From NCBI GenBank assembly GCA_937891325.1, contig CALAFU010000288.1:1-10468 (forward strand): DNA of 10,468 nucleotides, read 5' to 3'. Origin of the DNA: an uncultured Candidatus Melainabacteria bacterium (GTDB lineage Bacteria; Cyanobacteriota; Vampirovibrionia; Gastranaerophilales; Gastranaerophilaceae). Both the position numbers and the translations under genes were made by a program. Positions 1 to 6,868 of this stretch are shown here, piece after piece; position 1 is the stretch's first letter; every line of letters begins with the position of its first letter. Under the pieces are notes generated by a model. The model did no database searches, was not told the origin of the DNA, and was given only the letters and a program-made list of their open reading frames with translations.

Positions 1-1364
1 TTTTTTTGTTTGTTAATGCAAATGTAAGAAAGAATTGTTGCTAAAATGCAAATTGCACAACCGCCCAAATAGGTTAAAATGAAGCCACTTAGGTTGATTT
101 TTTGTGCATAAGAAAATAAAAATTCAAAACCAACTACACCGAACAACATTCCAAAACGTCCTGTCATTCTGTGCAGTCCTGCAATTGCACCTTCATTGTT
201 GTTTTTTGCTTGTTGCATAATGTAATTGTTGTTTGAGGTAATAAAAAATGAAAAAGAGAGACCAAGTAGGATGAAAAACATTACGGTATACACTAAATTA
301 GAATTTTGTATGTTTACAATAAAGAATATAATTGATAAAACTGATGCCAAAGATGCCAATGACGATACTTTTGCGGGCAAATATTTTTTAGAAATTTTTC
401 CGTAAATTAGGCTAAAAGTCATATAACTAGCAGAATAAATAATGAATAATAAGCCTATTTTAAATTCTGATAAGTGTTTAATTTCAGCCAAATAAAAAGG
501 CATTATAAAGTTGTTTCCGGCTAAAAATGCAGAGATTAAAAACATTGCAGAATTTGCACAAGAAAAATATTTGTCTTTAAGTAAATTCAAGTCTAAAAGT
601 GAATTTGAATTTTTTTGACAATGATAGATGAAATAGATTAATAAAAATAACGAAATAACAAGTATACTCATCATTGTAGCGTTCATAAAACCAACGCTGT
701 TAAGACGATTTAGCCAAAAAGTTAAGCCTAAAACTGCGAAAAAGCTTAAGAAAGAGCCTGTTAAATCAAATTTTTCTGTTGAAACATTGTTTCTGTTTTC
801 AACTAGAGATTTATTAGACAATATAAGCGTTATAACTGTTATAACTGCAATTCCAACAGGTACGTTGATTAAAAATATCCAACGCCAAGAAAGCAAGCCC
901 GTTAAAAGTCCGCTAATTGGTGAACCAAGCATTATACCTAATGCTGCTGCCGATGCGCTATAACCAAAACCTTTGCCACGTTCCTCTTTTGGCATAAATT
1001 TTCCAATCATAGCTTGTGGCATTGCGTAAAGTATAGATGCACCCAACCCTTGTATTATTCTAGATGCTATCAATTGGCTTAAATTTTGTGATAATGCGCA
1101 GAATAAAGAACTTGCTGTAAAGATTACAAATCCAGATACAAAAAGTTTTTTCAAACCAATTCTATCAGCCAATTTGCCACATATCAAAAGTAATGATACA
1201 ACCATTAGATTGTAAGTCATTACAACCCAAGAAATGTCGGCTTTTGATACGTTCAAATCGCCTGCAATTGCAGGAATTGAAACATTGATAATATACGTAT
1301 CAAGGTTTACCATAAATGATGCGGCTGCGGTTGATATGATTAGTGGTAAAAACTTTTTATTCAT
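1..1364 (-). CDS. MFS exporter, DHA2 (EmrB/QacA-type, 14-TM) family; C-terminus cut by window edge
   Basis: Reading the minus strand from an ATG at 1364-1362 gives 454 codons with no stop up to the left edge. Motifs seen: LDTYIINVSIPAI (residues 21-33, DHA2 motif D1 with its acidic Asp22), GKLADRIGLKKLF (63-75, MFS motif A), RIIQGLGAS (102-110, motif B), GIMLGSPISG (143-152, antiporter motif C with Ser in place of the usual Gly before Pro) and SWRWIFLINVPVG (159-171), a hallmark of EmrB/QacA exporters. Family knowledge: proton-driven efflux of drugs or metabolites across the inner membrane. The usual length is about 450-500 residues, so only a short tail should be missing. The start lies 2 nt after the stop of the opine dehydrogenase gene and has no clear SD of its own, so it is probably translated by coupling. 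The substrate is unknown. Inference: it may export the product of the upstream enzyme. Confidence 0.92.
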   Translation of the reverse strand, partial: MNKKFLPLIISTAAASFMVNLDTYIINVSIPAIAGDLNVSKADISWVVMTYNLMVVSLLLICGKLADRIGLKKLFVSGFVIFTASSLFCALSQNLSQLIASRIIQGLGASILYAMPQAMIGKFMPKEERGKGFGYSASAAALGIMLGSPISGLLTGLLSWRWIFLINVPVGIAVITVITLILSNKSLVENRNNVSTEKFDLTGSFLSFFAVLGLTFWLNRLNSVGFMNATMMSILVISLFLLIYFIYHCQKNSNSLLDLNLLKDKYFSCANSAMFLISAFLAGNNFIMPFYLAEIKHLSEFKIGLLFIIYSASYMTFSLIYGKISKKYLPAKVSSLASLASVLSIIFFIVNIQNSNLVYTVMFFILLGLSFSFFITSNNNYIMQQAKNNNEGAIAGLHRMTGRFGMLFGVVGFEFLFSYAQKINLSGFILTYLGGCAICILATILSYICINKQK

Positions 1365-1366
1365 TT

Positions 1367-2452
1367 TTAAGCAACCGCCATATCTTGATAAATCGCTTGT
1401 GTTTCTTCAAAACCTATTTTATCCGCGTTTCGACCTTGTGACCAATAATCAATGTCGTTAGACATACAAGCTAGGTTGATAATCGCATCTGCATTAGGTG
1501 TTTCTATTCCAAGTTTCTTGCCAATTGTCGAAATTGGAACAAGAGAATAAGGTATATCTTCTGTGATATATCTATGTTTTAAATCATTTGGTGCGTGTTG
1601 AATTTTAAACGCAGAAATATTTTGAATTGTGTCGTAAATGTTATTATAATGAAGATTATACAAGCTACACATAATTTCAGTAACACTCATTACATTTTTA
1701 TAAAAATGAGAAGCGACTTCACAACGCTCTTTATCGACTTTCTCCATTACTCTAGCGACACTAGGAGTTATGTCATAAAACGAATTTTTATACGCTCCAA
1801 GTTGTTCAATTCGGCTCATATTGCATAAAGTTGTAATTGTATGCAATACAGAACTAGGGTTGCTAAAACTTGTTTGCCATACATTTTCAGCCTTGTAAAA
1901 TTGAGGGTAAATTTGATTTAAAATATTCAAAGCTCTATCAGTATCTTTAGGGTTGTATGCAGAAAACATCACACTTGATTTCATACTTTTTATTAAAATA
2001 CTGCCGTTTCCTGTAAGTTTTGTTGTGTAAACAAAAGAACCGGTTTCACAAACAGTAAAGTCTTTTTCACGGTTAAAGTTTTTTAAATAATTATTGAAAT
2101 TTACAGCAGAAAATCCACCACAAGGGTATACAATAATTTGTCCTGATTTGCCGAATTTTGCAATAAGTTCATTGTATGCTTCTTGTGCAAAAGCAGGAAC
2201 ATTTATCATTATAATATCAGCTCTTTTTATTGCTTTAATGGTGTCTTCTTCAATAAAATCAGTTGGAATGGTTACAGGATTTTTGTATTTTTCTGTCATT
2301 CCTTCAATTGTAATTTTGCCCAGACTTTTGAACAATTTAAGTTTTGAATTATGTGGTGCAACAGAGGATAAAACAACATCATATCCAGAGTTTTTTAAAT
2401 CTGATGACATCGCAAAACCGCCATGTCCACTACCTAATACTGTAATTTTCAT
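1367..2452 (-). CDS. NAD(P)-dependent octopine/opine dehydrogenase family protein
   Basis: 361 aa. The N-terminus MKITVLGSGHGGFA (residues 1-14) is a Rossmann dinucleotide-binding GxGxxG loop. The second half matches the octopine/nopaline dehydrogenase C-terminal domain: NPSSVLH (198-204) carries the expected catalytic His204, and RYITEDIPYSLVP (294-306) holds the conserved acidic residues, probably including the Asp that pairs with the His. Family members reductively condense an amino acid with a 2-oxo acid to a secondary-amine opine, or run the reverse reaction, in the cytoplasm; some bacterial homologs act on other substrates. The length is normal and no key residue is missing. An AGAGG SD lies 6 nt before the ATG. 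It heads a two-gene unit with the DHA2 exporter. The known opine-metallophore enzymes (CntM type) belong to a separate family, and no nicotianamine-synthase-like partner is visible, so the substrate stays open. Confidence 0.88.
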   Translation of the reverse strand: MKITVLGSGHGGFAMSSDLKNSGYDVVLSSVAPHNSKLKLFKSLGKITIEGMTEKYKNPVTIPTDFIEEDTIKAIKRADIIMINVPAFAQEAYNELIAKFGKSGQIIVYPCGGFSAVNFNNYLKNFNREKDFTVCETGSFVYTTKLTGNGSILIKSMKSSVMFSAYNPKDTDRALNILNQIYPQFYKAENVWQTSFSNPSSVLHTITTLCNMSRIEQLGAYKNSFYDITPSVARVMEKVDKERCEVASHFYKNVMSVTEIMCSLYNLHYNNIYDTIQNISAFKIQHAPNDLKHRYITEDIPYSLVPISTIGKKLGIETPNADAIINLACMSNDIDYWSQGRNADKIGFEETQAIYQDMAVA

Positions 2453-2471
2453 AAATAACCTCTAGTTTTAT

Positions 2472-2489
2472 TGTTAGGCTTAACTAACA
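2472..2489. promoter_or_regulatory. candidate operator O1 (TGTTA-N8-TAACA inverted repeat)
   Basis: Perfect inverted repeat TGTTAG-N6-CTAACA. Over 19 bases (2472-2490) it matches the second site at 2530-2548 as TGTTAGG-N6-TAACAT. It covers the expected transcription start of the minus-strand promoter of the opine dehydrogenase gene, a position typical of repressor binding. The dyad length (18 bp) would suit a dimeric helix-turn-helix regulator, which is not encoded in the window. Confidence 0.6.
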
Positions 2490-2494
2490 TGAAA

Positions 2495-2524
2495 AGTTTA
2501 AACGACAAAAGAGATATTGACAAT
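2495..2524 (-). promoter_or_regulatory. candidate promoter for opine dehydrogenase-exporter operon
   Basis: On the minus strand, TTGTCA (2524-2519) and TAAACT (2500-2495) are separated by 17 bp. This would start transcription near 2487, inside O1, and leave a leader of about 35 nt containing the AGAGG SD. The -35 overlaps the plus-strand TTGACA at 2517-2522, so the two promoters cannot easily be occupied at the same time. Confidence 0.45.
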
Positions 2525-2598
2525 ATAAATGTTAGGTAATATTAACATTTTTTTACAAATAAATTTCTTCTTGAAAATTGATTTGTTTATTTTATTAT
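2517..2598 (+). promoter_or_regulatory. candidate promoter(s) for araJ-like gene
   Basis: Two candidates of similar quality. P1 is TTGACA (2517-2522), 17 bp, TATTAA (2540-2545), with its -10 buried in O2. P2 is TTGAAA (2571-2576), 16 bp, TATTAT (2593-2598), which gives a short leader before the ATG at 2632. P1 would be blocked by a protein on O2; P2 could be controlled from upstream. Confidence 0.4.
2530..2547. promoter_or_regulatory. candidate operator O2 (second copy of TGTTA-N8-TAACA)
   Basis: Same half-sites and same 8-bp spacer as O1. Here the arms extend to AAATGTTA (2527-2534) and TAACATTT (2543-2550), a perfect 8-bp inverted repeat. It overlaps the -10 of one candidate plus-strand promoter for the AraJ-like gene and lies just upstream of the other. 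The centres of O1 and O2 are 58 bp apart. Confidence 0.6.
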
Positions 2599-2631
2599 TT
2601 TGTTGTAAATATTGGGATTAAGGAATTGTTT

Positions 2632-3795
2632 ATGAAAAAAGCAGTTTGTTTATTACCTCTTGCATTAGGAACTTTCGGACTAGGTTTGACCGAATATGTG
2701 ATGATGGGAATTCTTCCAGATACAGCAAAATCAATGAATTGCTCTATTCCTTTGGCGGGTAATTTTATCTCTCTTTACGCATTAGGTGTAGTTTTTGGTT
2801 CTATTTTATTGGTTTTAAGTGGTAGGACTAAACCTTTAAAGCAAATCTTAATTGCGTTAGCAACAATATTTACATTGGCAAATTTGGCGTTGGCATTTGC
2901 GCAAAATTATTTCGTATTTTGTGCGTTGAGATTTATTGCTGGGCTTCCGCATGGCGCATTCTTCGGTGTTGGCGCGATAGCTGCAGGAAGACTTTGCGAT
3001 AGAGGGAAAACAAATCAAGCTGTTGCTACAATGGTTTCAGGCATGACAATTGCAAATCTGCTAGGAATACCTTTTGGTACATTTTTGAGCCATAATTTTT
3101 CTTGGAGAATAACTTTTTTAATCGTTGGACTTTTTGGTTTTCTTGTTCTTTATTCGATAATAAGATTAGTTCCATATTTAAAACCGTTACCAGATACAGG
3201 TTTTAGAGGTCAGTTTAAATTCTTCAAATCACTTGCCCCATGGCTTTTAATTTTAGCCGTAGTTATGGGAAATGGTGGAATTTTCTGTATGTATAGTTAT
3301 ATAAATCCGCTATTAGTAAATGTTTCAGGTATTCAAGCTAAGTATGTTTCGCTTGTAATGATACTTGCAGGTGCAAGTATGTGTTTAGGAAATTATTTAG
3401 GTGGAAAATTCTCGGATAAATTTTCACCTTCTCTTGTAGCGGGTAATATTCAATTAATTGCTTGTATTGCGTTGTTAGGAATGTTTTTCTTTTCTTCAAA
3501 TCTAATAATAGCAATAGTTTTAATGTGTGTATGTACAGGTTGCTTGTTTGGAGTTTCTGCTCCACAACAAGTTTTGTTGATTGATAATGCAAAAGGGGGA
3601 GAAATGCTTGGTGCTTCTTGCTCTCAAATATCTTTCAATCTCGGAAATGCAATAGGTGCATTTGTTGGAGGTATACCAATAACTCATGGTTTAGGATATG
3701 AATATACTGCACTTCCGGCATCATTATTTGCTCTTGTAGGATTTTCATTATTATTTTATTTTTACAAAAGATATGTTTGCGTAAACAAATTGTAA
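2632..3795 (+). CDS. araJ: AraJ-like MFS transporter (DHA1 family)
   Basis: 387 aa, about 12 hydrophobic segments. The ATG at 2632 is preferred because AAGGA (2620-2624) sits 7 nt upstream and the protein then opens MKKAVCLLPLALGTFGLG, as AraJ does. A longer reading from a TTG at 2578 has no support. From memory of E. coli AraJ, matching blocks include ALGTFGLG (11-18), LPHGAFFGVGAI (105-116), MVSGMTIANLLGIPFGT (134-150) followed by SWR (157-159), and, near the C-terminus, SAPQQVLL followed by NAKGGEMLGAS. The length is typical. Family: proton-coupled inner-membrane exporters; E. coli AraJ is arabinose-inducible but its substrate is unsettled, and no arabinose genes are present here. It is transcribed away from the opine dehydrogenase operon, and the paired operators in the gap suggest co-regulation of the two exporters. 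No terminator is visible downstream. Confidence 0.88.
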   Translation: MKKAVCLLPLALGTFGLGLTEYVMMGILPDTAKSMNCSIPLAGNFISLYALGVVFGSILLVLSGRTKPLKQILIALATIFTLANLALAFAQNYFVFCALRFIAGLPHGAFFGVGAIAAGRLCDRGKTNQAVATMVSGMTIANLLGIPFGTFLSHNFSWRITFLIVGLFGFLVLYSIIRLVPYLKPLPDTGFRGQFKFFKSLAPWLLILAVVMGNGGIFCMYSYINPLLVNVSGIQAKYVSLVMILAGASMCLGNYLGGKFSDKFSPSLVAGNIQLIACIALLGMFFFSSNLIIAIVLMCVCTGCLFGVSAPQQVLLIDNAKGGEMLGASCSQISFNLGNAIGAFVGGIPITHGLGYEYTALPASLFALVGFSLLFYFYKRYVCVNKL

Positions 3796-3815
3796 ATTAT
3801 TTCTATGTTACAGGG

Positions 3816-3844
3816 TTTAAATAGTTTAAAAAGTATGTTATAAT
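3816..3844 (+). promoter_or_regulatory. promoter of the two-TM/TPR gene; predicts a leaderless mRNA
   Basis: TTTAAA (3816-3821), 17 bp, consensus TATAAT (3839-3844). The ATG of the next gene begins at 3851, only 6 nt after the -10, so the predicted transcript starts at or next to the start codon. No SD-like sequence lies between. The region also has a short tandem repeat (GTTTAAATA then GTTTAAAAA, 3815-3832). Confidence 0.6.
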
Positions 3845-3850
3845 TGCTTT

Positions 3851-4330
3851 ATGAGAAATTATTTTTTTAGAGCTTGTATAATTATTGGATTTATAGGTGC
3901 ATTTGTTTCTAACACTTTGACCTATGGACTTGATAGTATGCCATTTGATTGGAAATTTATCCTTATAGGCGGACTTTTATTTGGATTGATTTTCTATTTT
4001 GGTATGGTTCTAATTTTTGGTCGAATGATTAATTATTACGGCACAGCAAGGGTTTTTAATCTTACTCTATTAAATCGTAAAAAAGCTATTGATTATTATG
4101 AAGAGACAATCAAATATTTGAAAAACTATAAACCAAAACTTATTATTAGAAAATGGATTAAAAAATATTATTTATTCAGTTCTTATGCAGAAATTGGTTT
4201 TTGCTATGACCATTTGGGTGATGTTGACTCTGCAAAGTTCAATTTACATCGTGCCTTGAGATACATTAGTAGAAAACAACGACATAAGTATAAGGCTTTC
4301 ATTGCAAAGCGTTTGAAATATTCTATATAA
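3851..4330 (+). CDS. two-TM membrane protein with C-terminal TPR-like segment, unknown function
   Basis: 159 aa; I do not recognise a named family. Two hydrophobic segments (about residues 5-24 and 35-58) form an N-terminal hairpin in the membrane. The rest is helical and basic. Residues 112-139 (AEIGFCYDHLGDVDSAKFNL and following HRALRYIS) fit one tetratricopeptide repeat: small residue, Gly, Tyr, Leu-Gly-Asp, Ala, Ala-Leu. An earlier helix pair (78-97, KKAIDYYEETIKYLKNYKPK) may be a degenerate repeat. Inference: a small membrane-tethered protein-interaction module, probably facing the cytoplasm because of the Lys/Arg-rich tail. The usual SD is absent, and a consensus -10 lies 6 nt before the ATG. 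The gene is followed after 80 nt by a histidine kinase in the same direction; no terminator is seen between them, so the two may be partly co-transcribed. Confidence 0.72.
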   Translation: MRNYFFRACIIIGFIGAFVSNTLTYGLDSMPFDWKFILIGGLLFGLIFYFGMVLIFGRMINYYGTARVFNLTLLNRKKAIDYYEETIKYLKNYKPKLIIRKWIKKYYLFSSYAEIGFCYDHLGDVDSAKFNLHRALRYISRKQRHKYKAFIAKRLKYSI

Positions 4331-4372
4331 AAATTTCGCCACCTGACTAATATACAACCTATCAGTAAAGTG

Positions 4373-4395
4373 CTATACTTAGGCTATAAGTGTAG
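4373..4395. promoter_or_regulatory. dyad upstream of histidine kinase (possible operator or leader hairpin)
   Basis: CTATACTTA (4373-4381) and TAAGTGTAG (4387-4395) can pair over 9 positions (8 Watson-Crick, one G:U) around a 5-nt loop. The left arm includes TATACT, a fair -10, but no good -35 is seen at the right distance. The right arm overlaps the start of the SD region (AGAGG, 4396-4400). It could be a regulator site or a hairpin that influences kinase translation. Confidence 0.35.
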
Positions 4396-4410
4396 AGAGG
4401 TTATAATATT

Positions 4411-5685
4411 ATGTTTAAAAATATGGCAAAATTTTTTACTAAAGAGTTTATTTTTTATTCACTGACAATATACATTCCTGTATTTTTGTTCTTTCTCGCA
4501 ATTGTTTTTGATCCGACAATTTTACCTTCAAAAGTTTCGTTTTCATTTTTGGTTATTTGGATTGTAACAGGTAGTATGCTTCAAACAAGGACATTTAAAC
4601 TTCAAAGACAAATGAAATTGTTGTTTGATTCAATGCCTTTTATTTCAATTTTAGTTGATAAAAAAGGTAAATATGTTTGTTATAACAAGCAATTTGACGA
4701 TTTGCTTGAAGATGGTTCAATCAATTTTAACCTAAGTTTGGATAGTTTTCATGATATTGAACAAAAAATTATGGAAAACAAAGAAATTCTTATTTCAACA
4801 GAAGAAGTCGAATTTACTAATAAAGACAAGCATTGGCTACATTTTGTAAGAGTTCCTTCATTTAACTCAAAAGGTGAAGTTGAAAATATTGCTATATTTG
4901 CGAGATATGTTGATGACGAAATAAGTTTAGAGGAACGCAAAAATAACTTCCTTGCAATGTTAGTTCATGATTTAAAAAATCCTATTATTGCGCAAAGCAG
5001 AGCTATTGAATTATTTTTGCAAGGTATGTTTGGTGAAATTAACGATACTCAAAAAGAAATTTTAGAACAAATGTATCGTTCATCAAGATTTGAAATGGAT
5101 ATGGTTATGACTGTTTTAGATACTTATAAACTTGATAGCGGAAACATTAAATTTGCATTTAAAGAATTCAATATTGTAAATAATTTGAAAGATGTTTGTT
5201 TTGAATTTACAAGACTTTTGGATAAAGCAGATGAAATTGATATTAAATTAAATGTTTATAACGACACGATTGTAGCAGACAAAATGCATATAAGACGTGT
5301 TATGTATAACTTGATTTCTAATGCTGTTAAGTATAAAAAAGAGGGTACAAAAATTACGGTTGAACTTTCTGAAGACGAAAATAATTTCAAATTTAGTGTT
5401 ACAAACGAGGGTATTCCTTACTCTGAAAAAGAATTAAAGCAATTTTTTGAGCGTTATTACACAAAAGAATCTATGTTCCAACGTTTAAGTACAGGTTTGG
5501 GATTGTATTTGTCAAAACAAATTATTGAAGCTCACAACGGCAAAATGATTGCACAAAGTACAGAAGACGGCATTAATACATTTGGTTTTACTCTTGATAA
5601 AGCTAATATGAATAATGATAAATATTCAGAAGTAAATTACTTATCACTAAAAACATCTGCTATAATTCAGAATGAAAACTTTTAA
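4411..5685 (+). CDS. membrane sensor histidine kinase (PAS-like, HisKA, HATPase_c), orphan
   Basis: 424 aa. Two membrane segments (about 14-33 and 41-56) with almost no periplasmic loop. A PAS-like domain follows (about 66-170; FDSMPFISILVDKKGKYVCYN). The HisKA H-box is HDLKNP with phosphoacceptor His186. The ATPase domain has an N-box (RRVMYNLISNAVKY, 295-308), a G1 box NEGIP (332-336) followed by ELKQFFERYY, and a G2 box STGLGLYLS (360-368). G1 has Asn where many kinases have Asp and lacks the second Gly; similar NEGxP forms occur in other sensor kinases, so it is probably active. The tiny extracytoplasmic part points to sensing in the membrane or through the PAS domain. No response regulator is encoded nearby. 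The last 25 or so residues lie beyond the ATPase fold. SD AGAGG is 10 nt from the ATG. The stop overlaps the convergent gene's stop. Confidence 0.9.
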   Translation: MFKNMAKFFTKEFIFYSLTIYIPVFLFFLAIVFDPTILPSKVSFSFLVIWIVTGSMLQTRTFKLQRQMKLLFDSMPFISILVDKKGKYVCYNKQFDDLLEDGSINFNLSLDSFHDIEQKIMENKEILISTEEVEFTNKDKHWLHFVRVPSFNSKGEVENIAIFARYVDDEISLEERKNNFLAMLVHDLKNPIIAQSRAIELFLQGMFGEINDTQKEILEQMYRSSRFEMDMVMTVLDTYKLDSGNIKFAFKEFNIVNNLKDVCFEFTRLLDKADEIDIKLNVYNDTIVADKMHIRRVMYNLISNAVKYKKEGTKITVELSEDENNFKFSVTNEGIPYSEKELKQFFERYYTKESMFQRLSTGLGLYLSKQIIEAHNGKMIAQSTEDGINTFGFTLDKANMNNDKYSEVNYLSLKTSAIIQNENF

Positions 5686-6389
5686 ATCAAATCGTTTTTA
5701 AGTGCTGTAATGATTTCGTTTAAGGTTGGTTTGCAAGCGTAAACGCTCATTCTTTCCATAACGTAATTGTTATCCTTAATTGAGACGTTTTGATTGATAA
5801 GTTCAATTAAAATTAGACGAACATCTTCGACAGAAAGGTTTTGTAATAAGGTTTCTACGACTTTTTTGTTTGATACTTCGTCCAAAAGTTTTTGAGCGTT
5901 TTCTTGTAGGAATATTTTTGAAATGTTTTCTAAACAAATTGTTTTCAAGTTTTCAATAATTTGGTCTAAAACTTCGTGTTCTTCTTCAATTTTGAACTTT
6001 TTTATTGATTTTGTTCGTACAAAAATTTCGTACTCGTCTTTTTTTAAGTCATAATCGTTGCAAATTCTTACGTTTGGAATGATATATCCTAAATTATCTG
6101 CAAGTTCTTCTCTTAAACTAACAATTCTTAGCATTAAATCAGTTGAAAGATTTTTAAGTTTTTTCGGTAATGAAACTTTTATAATGTCAATTCCAAAATA
6201 ATTAAGTATTTTGTCTGGATTGATTTTATTGCAATATTCTTGCTGATTTCTGCACAAAGTTCTAAGGCTTCTATTTTCTTTTAAAAGTAGAAGAATTTTA
6301 CTGAACATAATAAACATTATGAACAAAGCTACAATGCCTGTAACATAAAGCGAATCAACATAATAGTATGGAACTTGAAGTGTAATCAT
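5682..6389 (-). CDS. membrane-anchored FlhA/FHIPEP cytoplasmic-domain-like protein
   Basis: 235 aa. One N-terminal TM (about 14-36), then a soluble region. Residues 87-122 (LRIVSLREELADNLGYIIP, then NVRICNDYDLKKDEYEI) line up with the FlhA cytoplasmic block recalled as VRKVIAQELGFLPPTVHIRD followed by NLDLRPNEYRI. ENISKIFLQENAQKLLDEV (154-172) corresponds to the FlhA stretch with ELFGRQEAQQLLDRV, and 177-219 (VVETLLQNLS through NVSIKDNNYVMERMSVYA) to the FlhA helical stretch ending PIRDMRTILETLAEHA. Missing are the 8-TM export channel, the insertion after the first block, and the distal D4 domain. Family knowledge: FlhA/SctV forms the nonameric export gate of flagellar and type III secretion systems and docks substrates through this domain. 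Inference: a stand-alone, membrane-tethered derivative, not a fragment, since it has its own TM and sits last in a coupled operon. No clear SD; 20 nt from the preceding gene. Confidence 0.72.
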   Translation of the reverse strand: MITLQVPYYYVDSLYVTGIVALFIMFIMFSKILLLLKENRSLRTLCRNQQEYCNKINPDKILNYFGIDIIKVSLPKKLKNLSTDLMLRIVSLREELADNLGYIIPNVRICNDYDLKKDEYEIFVRTKSIKKFKIEEEHEVLDQIIENLKTICLENISKIFLQENAQKLLDEVSNKKVVETLLQNLSVEDVRLILIELINQNVSIKDNNYVMERMSVYACKPTLNEIITALKNDLI

Positions 6390-6409
6390 AAGTTTATTTT
6401 AACATGAAT

Positions 6410-6868
6410 TTATTTGTACAAAAATAAATTGTAAACAGTGCTTTCTGGTTGAACATCTACTTCGTTACCTTTGAAGATTACCAAAAAGTATTTTTCAACC
6501 TTGTCACCAAATGTTTTACAAACTGAATTTCTTCTTCCGATATAAAGCGGATAATTAAATTTTACAAGGTCTTTTTCGACATTTCTAACGTAAAATGTTT
6601 GAAAAATAATCTCTGCATTGTCTGCTATCAAGCCATTTTCGTGAACATGGTCAACTACACCAACAATAGGTGTATCTTTTTTAATAAACAATTTATTTTT
6701 GTAAAAAATGTCGTTTACAGTTTTGAATTTTATCCAATCGCCTACTTCAATTTCGTCAGTGTGAGTCGAAATTACCTGTGTCGGTGTAATTTTAATTGGT
6801 AGCTTTTCTGCACTTGCAATTGGTGCAAAAGTTAGCATACAAACGATGATTAATAAAAGTTTTTTCAT
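6410..6868 (-). CDS. secreted protein of unknown function, paralog B
   Basis: 152 aa with a cleavable-type signal peptide (MKKLLLIIVCMLTFAPIASA, cleavage expected near residue 20 after ASA). It is a diverged copy of the next gene upstream: both have ITP near residues 27-29, then IxxGDxIxFxTVxD (here IEVGDWIKFKTVND, 40-53) and a KKxTPIxGxVxxVxENG segment (63-79). The mature part is mostly predicted beta strand, with no lipobox, TM or catalytic motif. I recognise no named family. It starts inside the previous gene through an ATGA overlap (6865-6868) with an AGAGG SD 7 nt upstream, so translation should be coupled. Probable location is periplasm or cell surface. The C-terminus (VYNLFLYK) resembles the Leu-Tyr-rich end of the paralog. 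Confidence 0.78.
   Translation of the reverse strand: MKKLLLIIVCMLTFAPIASAEKLPIKITPTQVISTHTDEIEVGDWIKFKTVNDIFYKNKLFIKKDTPIVGVVDHVHENGLIADNAEIIFQTFYVRNVEKDLVKFNYPLYIGRRNSVCKTFGDKVEKYFLVIFKGNEVDVQPESTVYNLFLYK

Noticed and set aside
1234..1461. Plus-strand reading frame across 1234-1461
   Set aside because: It runs antisense across the junction of the exporter and dehydrogenase genes; a shadow without SD or family resemblance. The same applies to the antisense frames at 1595-1828, 2094-2465, 3338-3592, 4749-4940, 6599-6802, 6994-7281 and 7268-7480.
1367..2452. Staphylopine/pseudopaline dehydrogenase (CntM type)
   Set aside because: The NPSSVLH and RYITEDIP motifs point to the octopine dehydrogenase family, and no nicotianamine-synthase-like or histidine-racemase gene is nearby.
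2578..2631. Longer N-terminus of the AraJ-like protein from a TTG at 2578
   Set aside because: It adds 18 residues not found in AraJ and lacks an SD, whereas the ATG at 2632 has AAGGA at ideal spacing.
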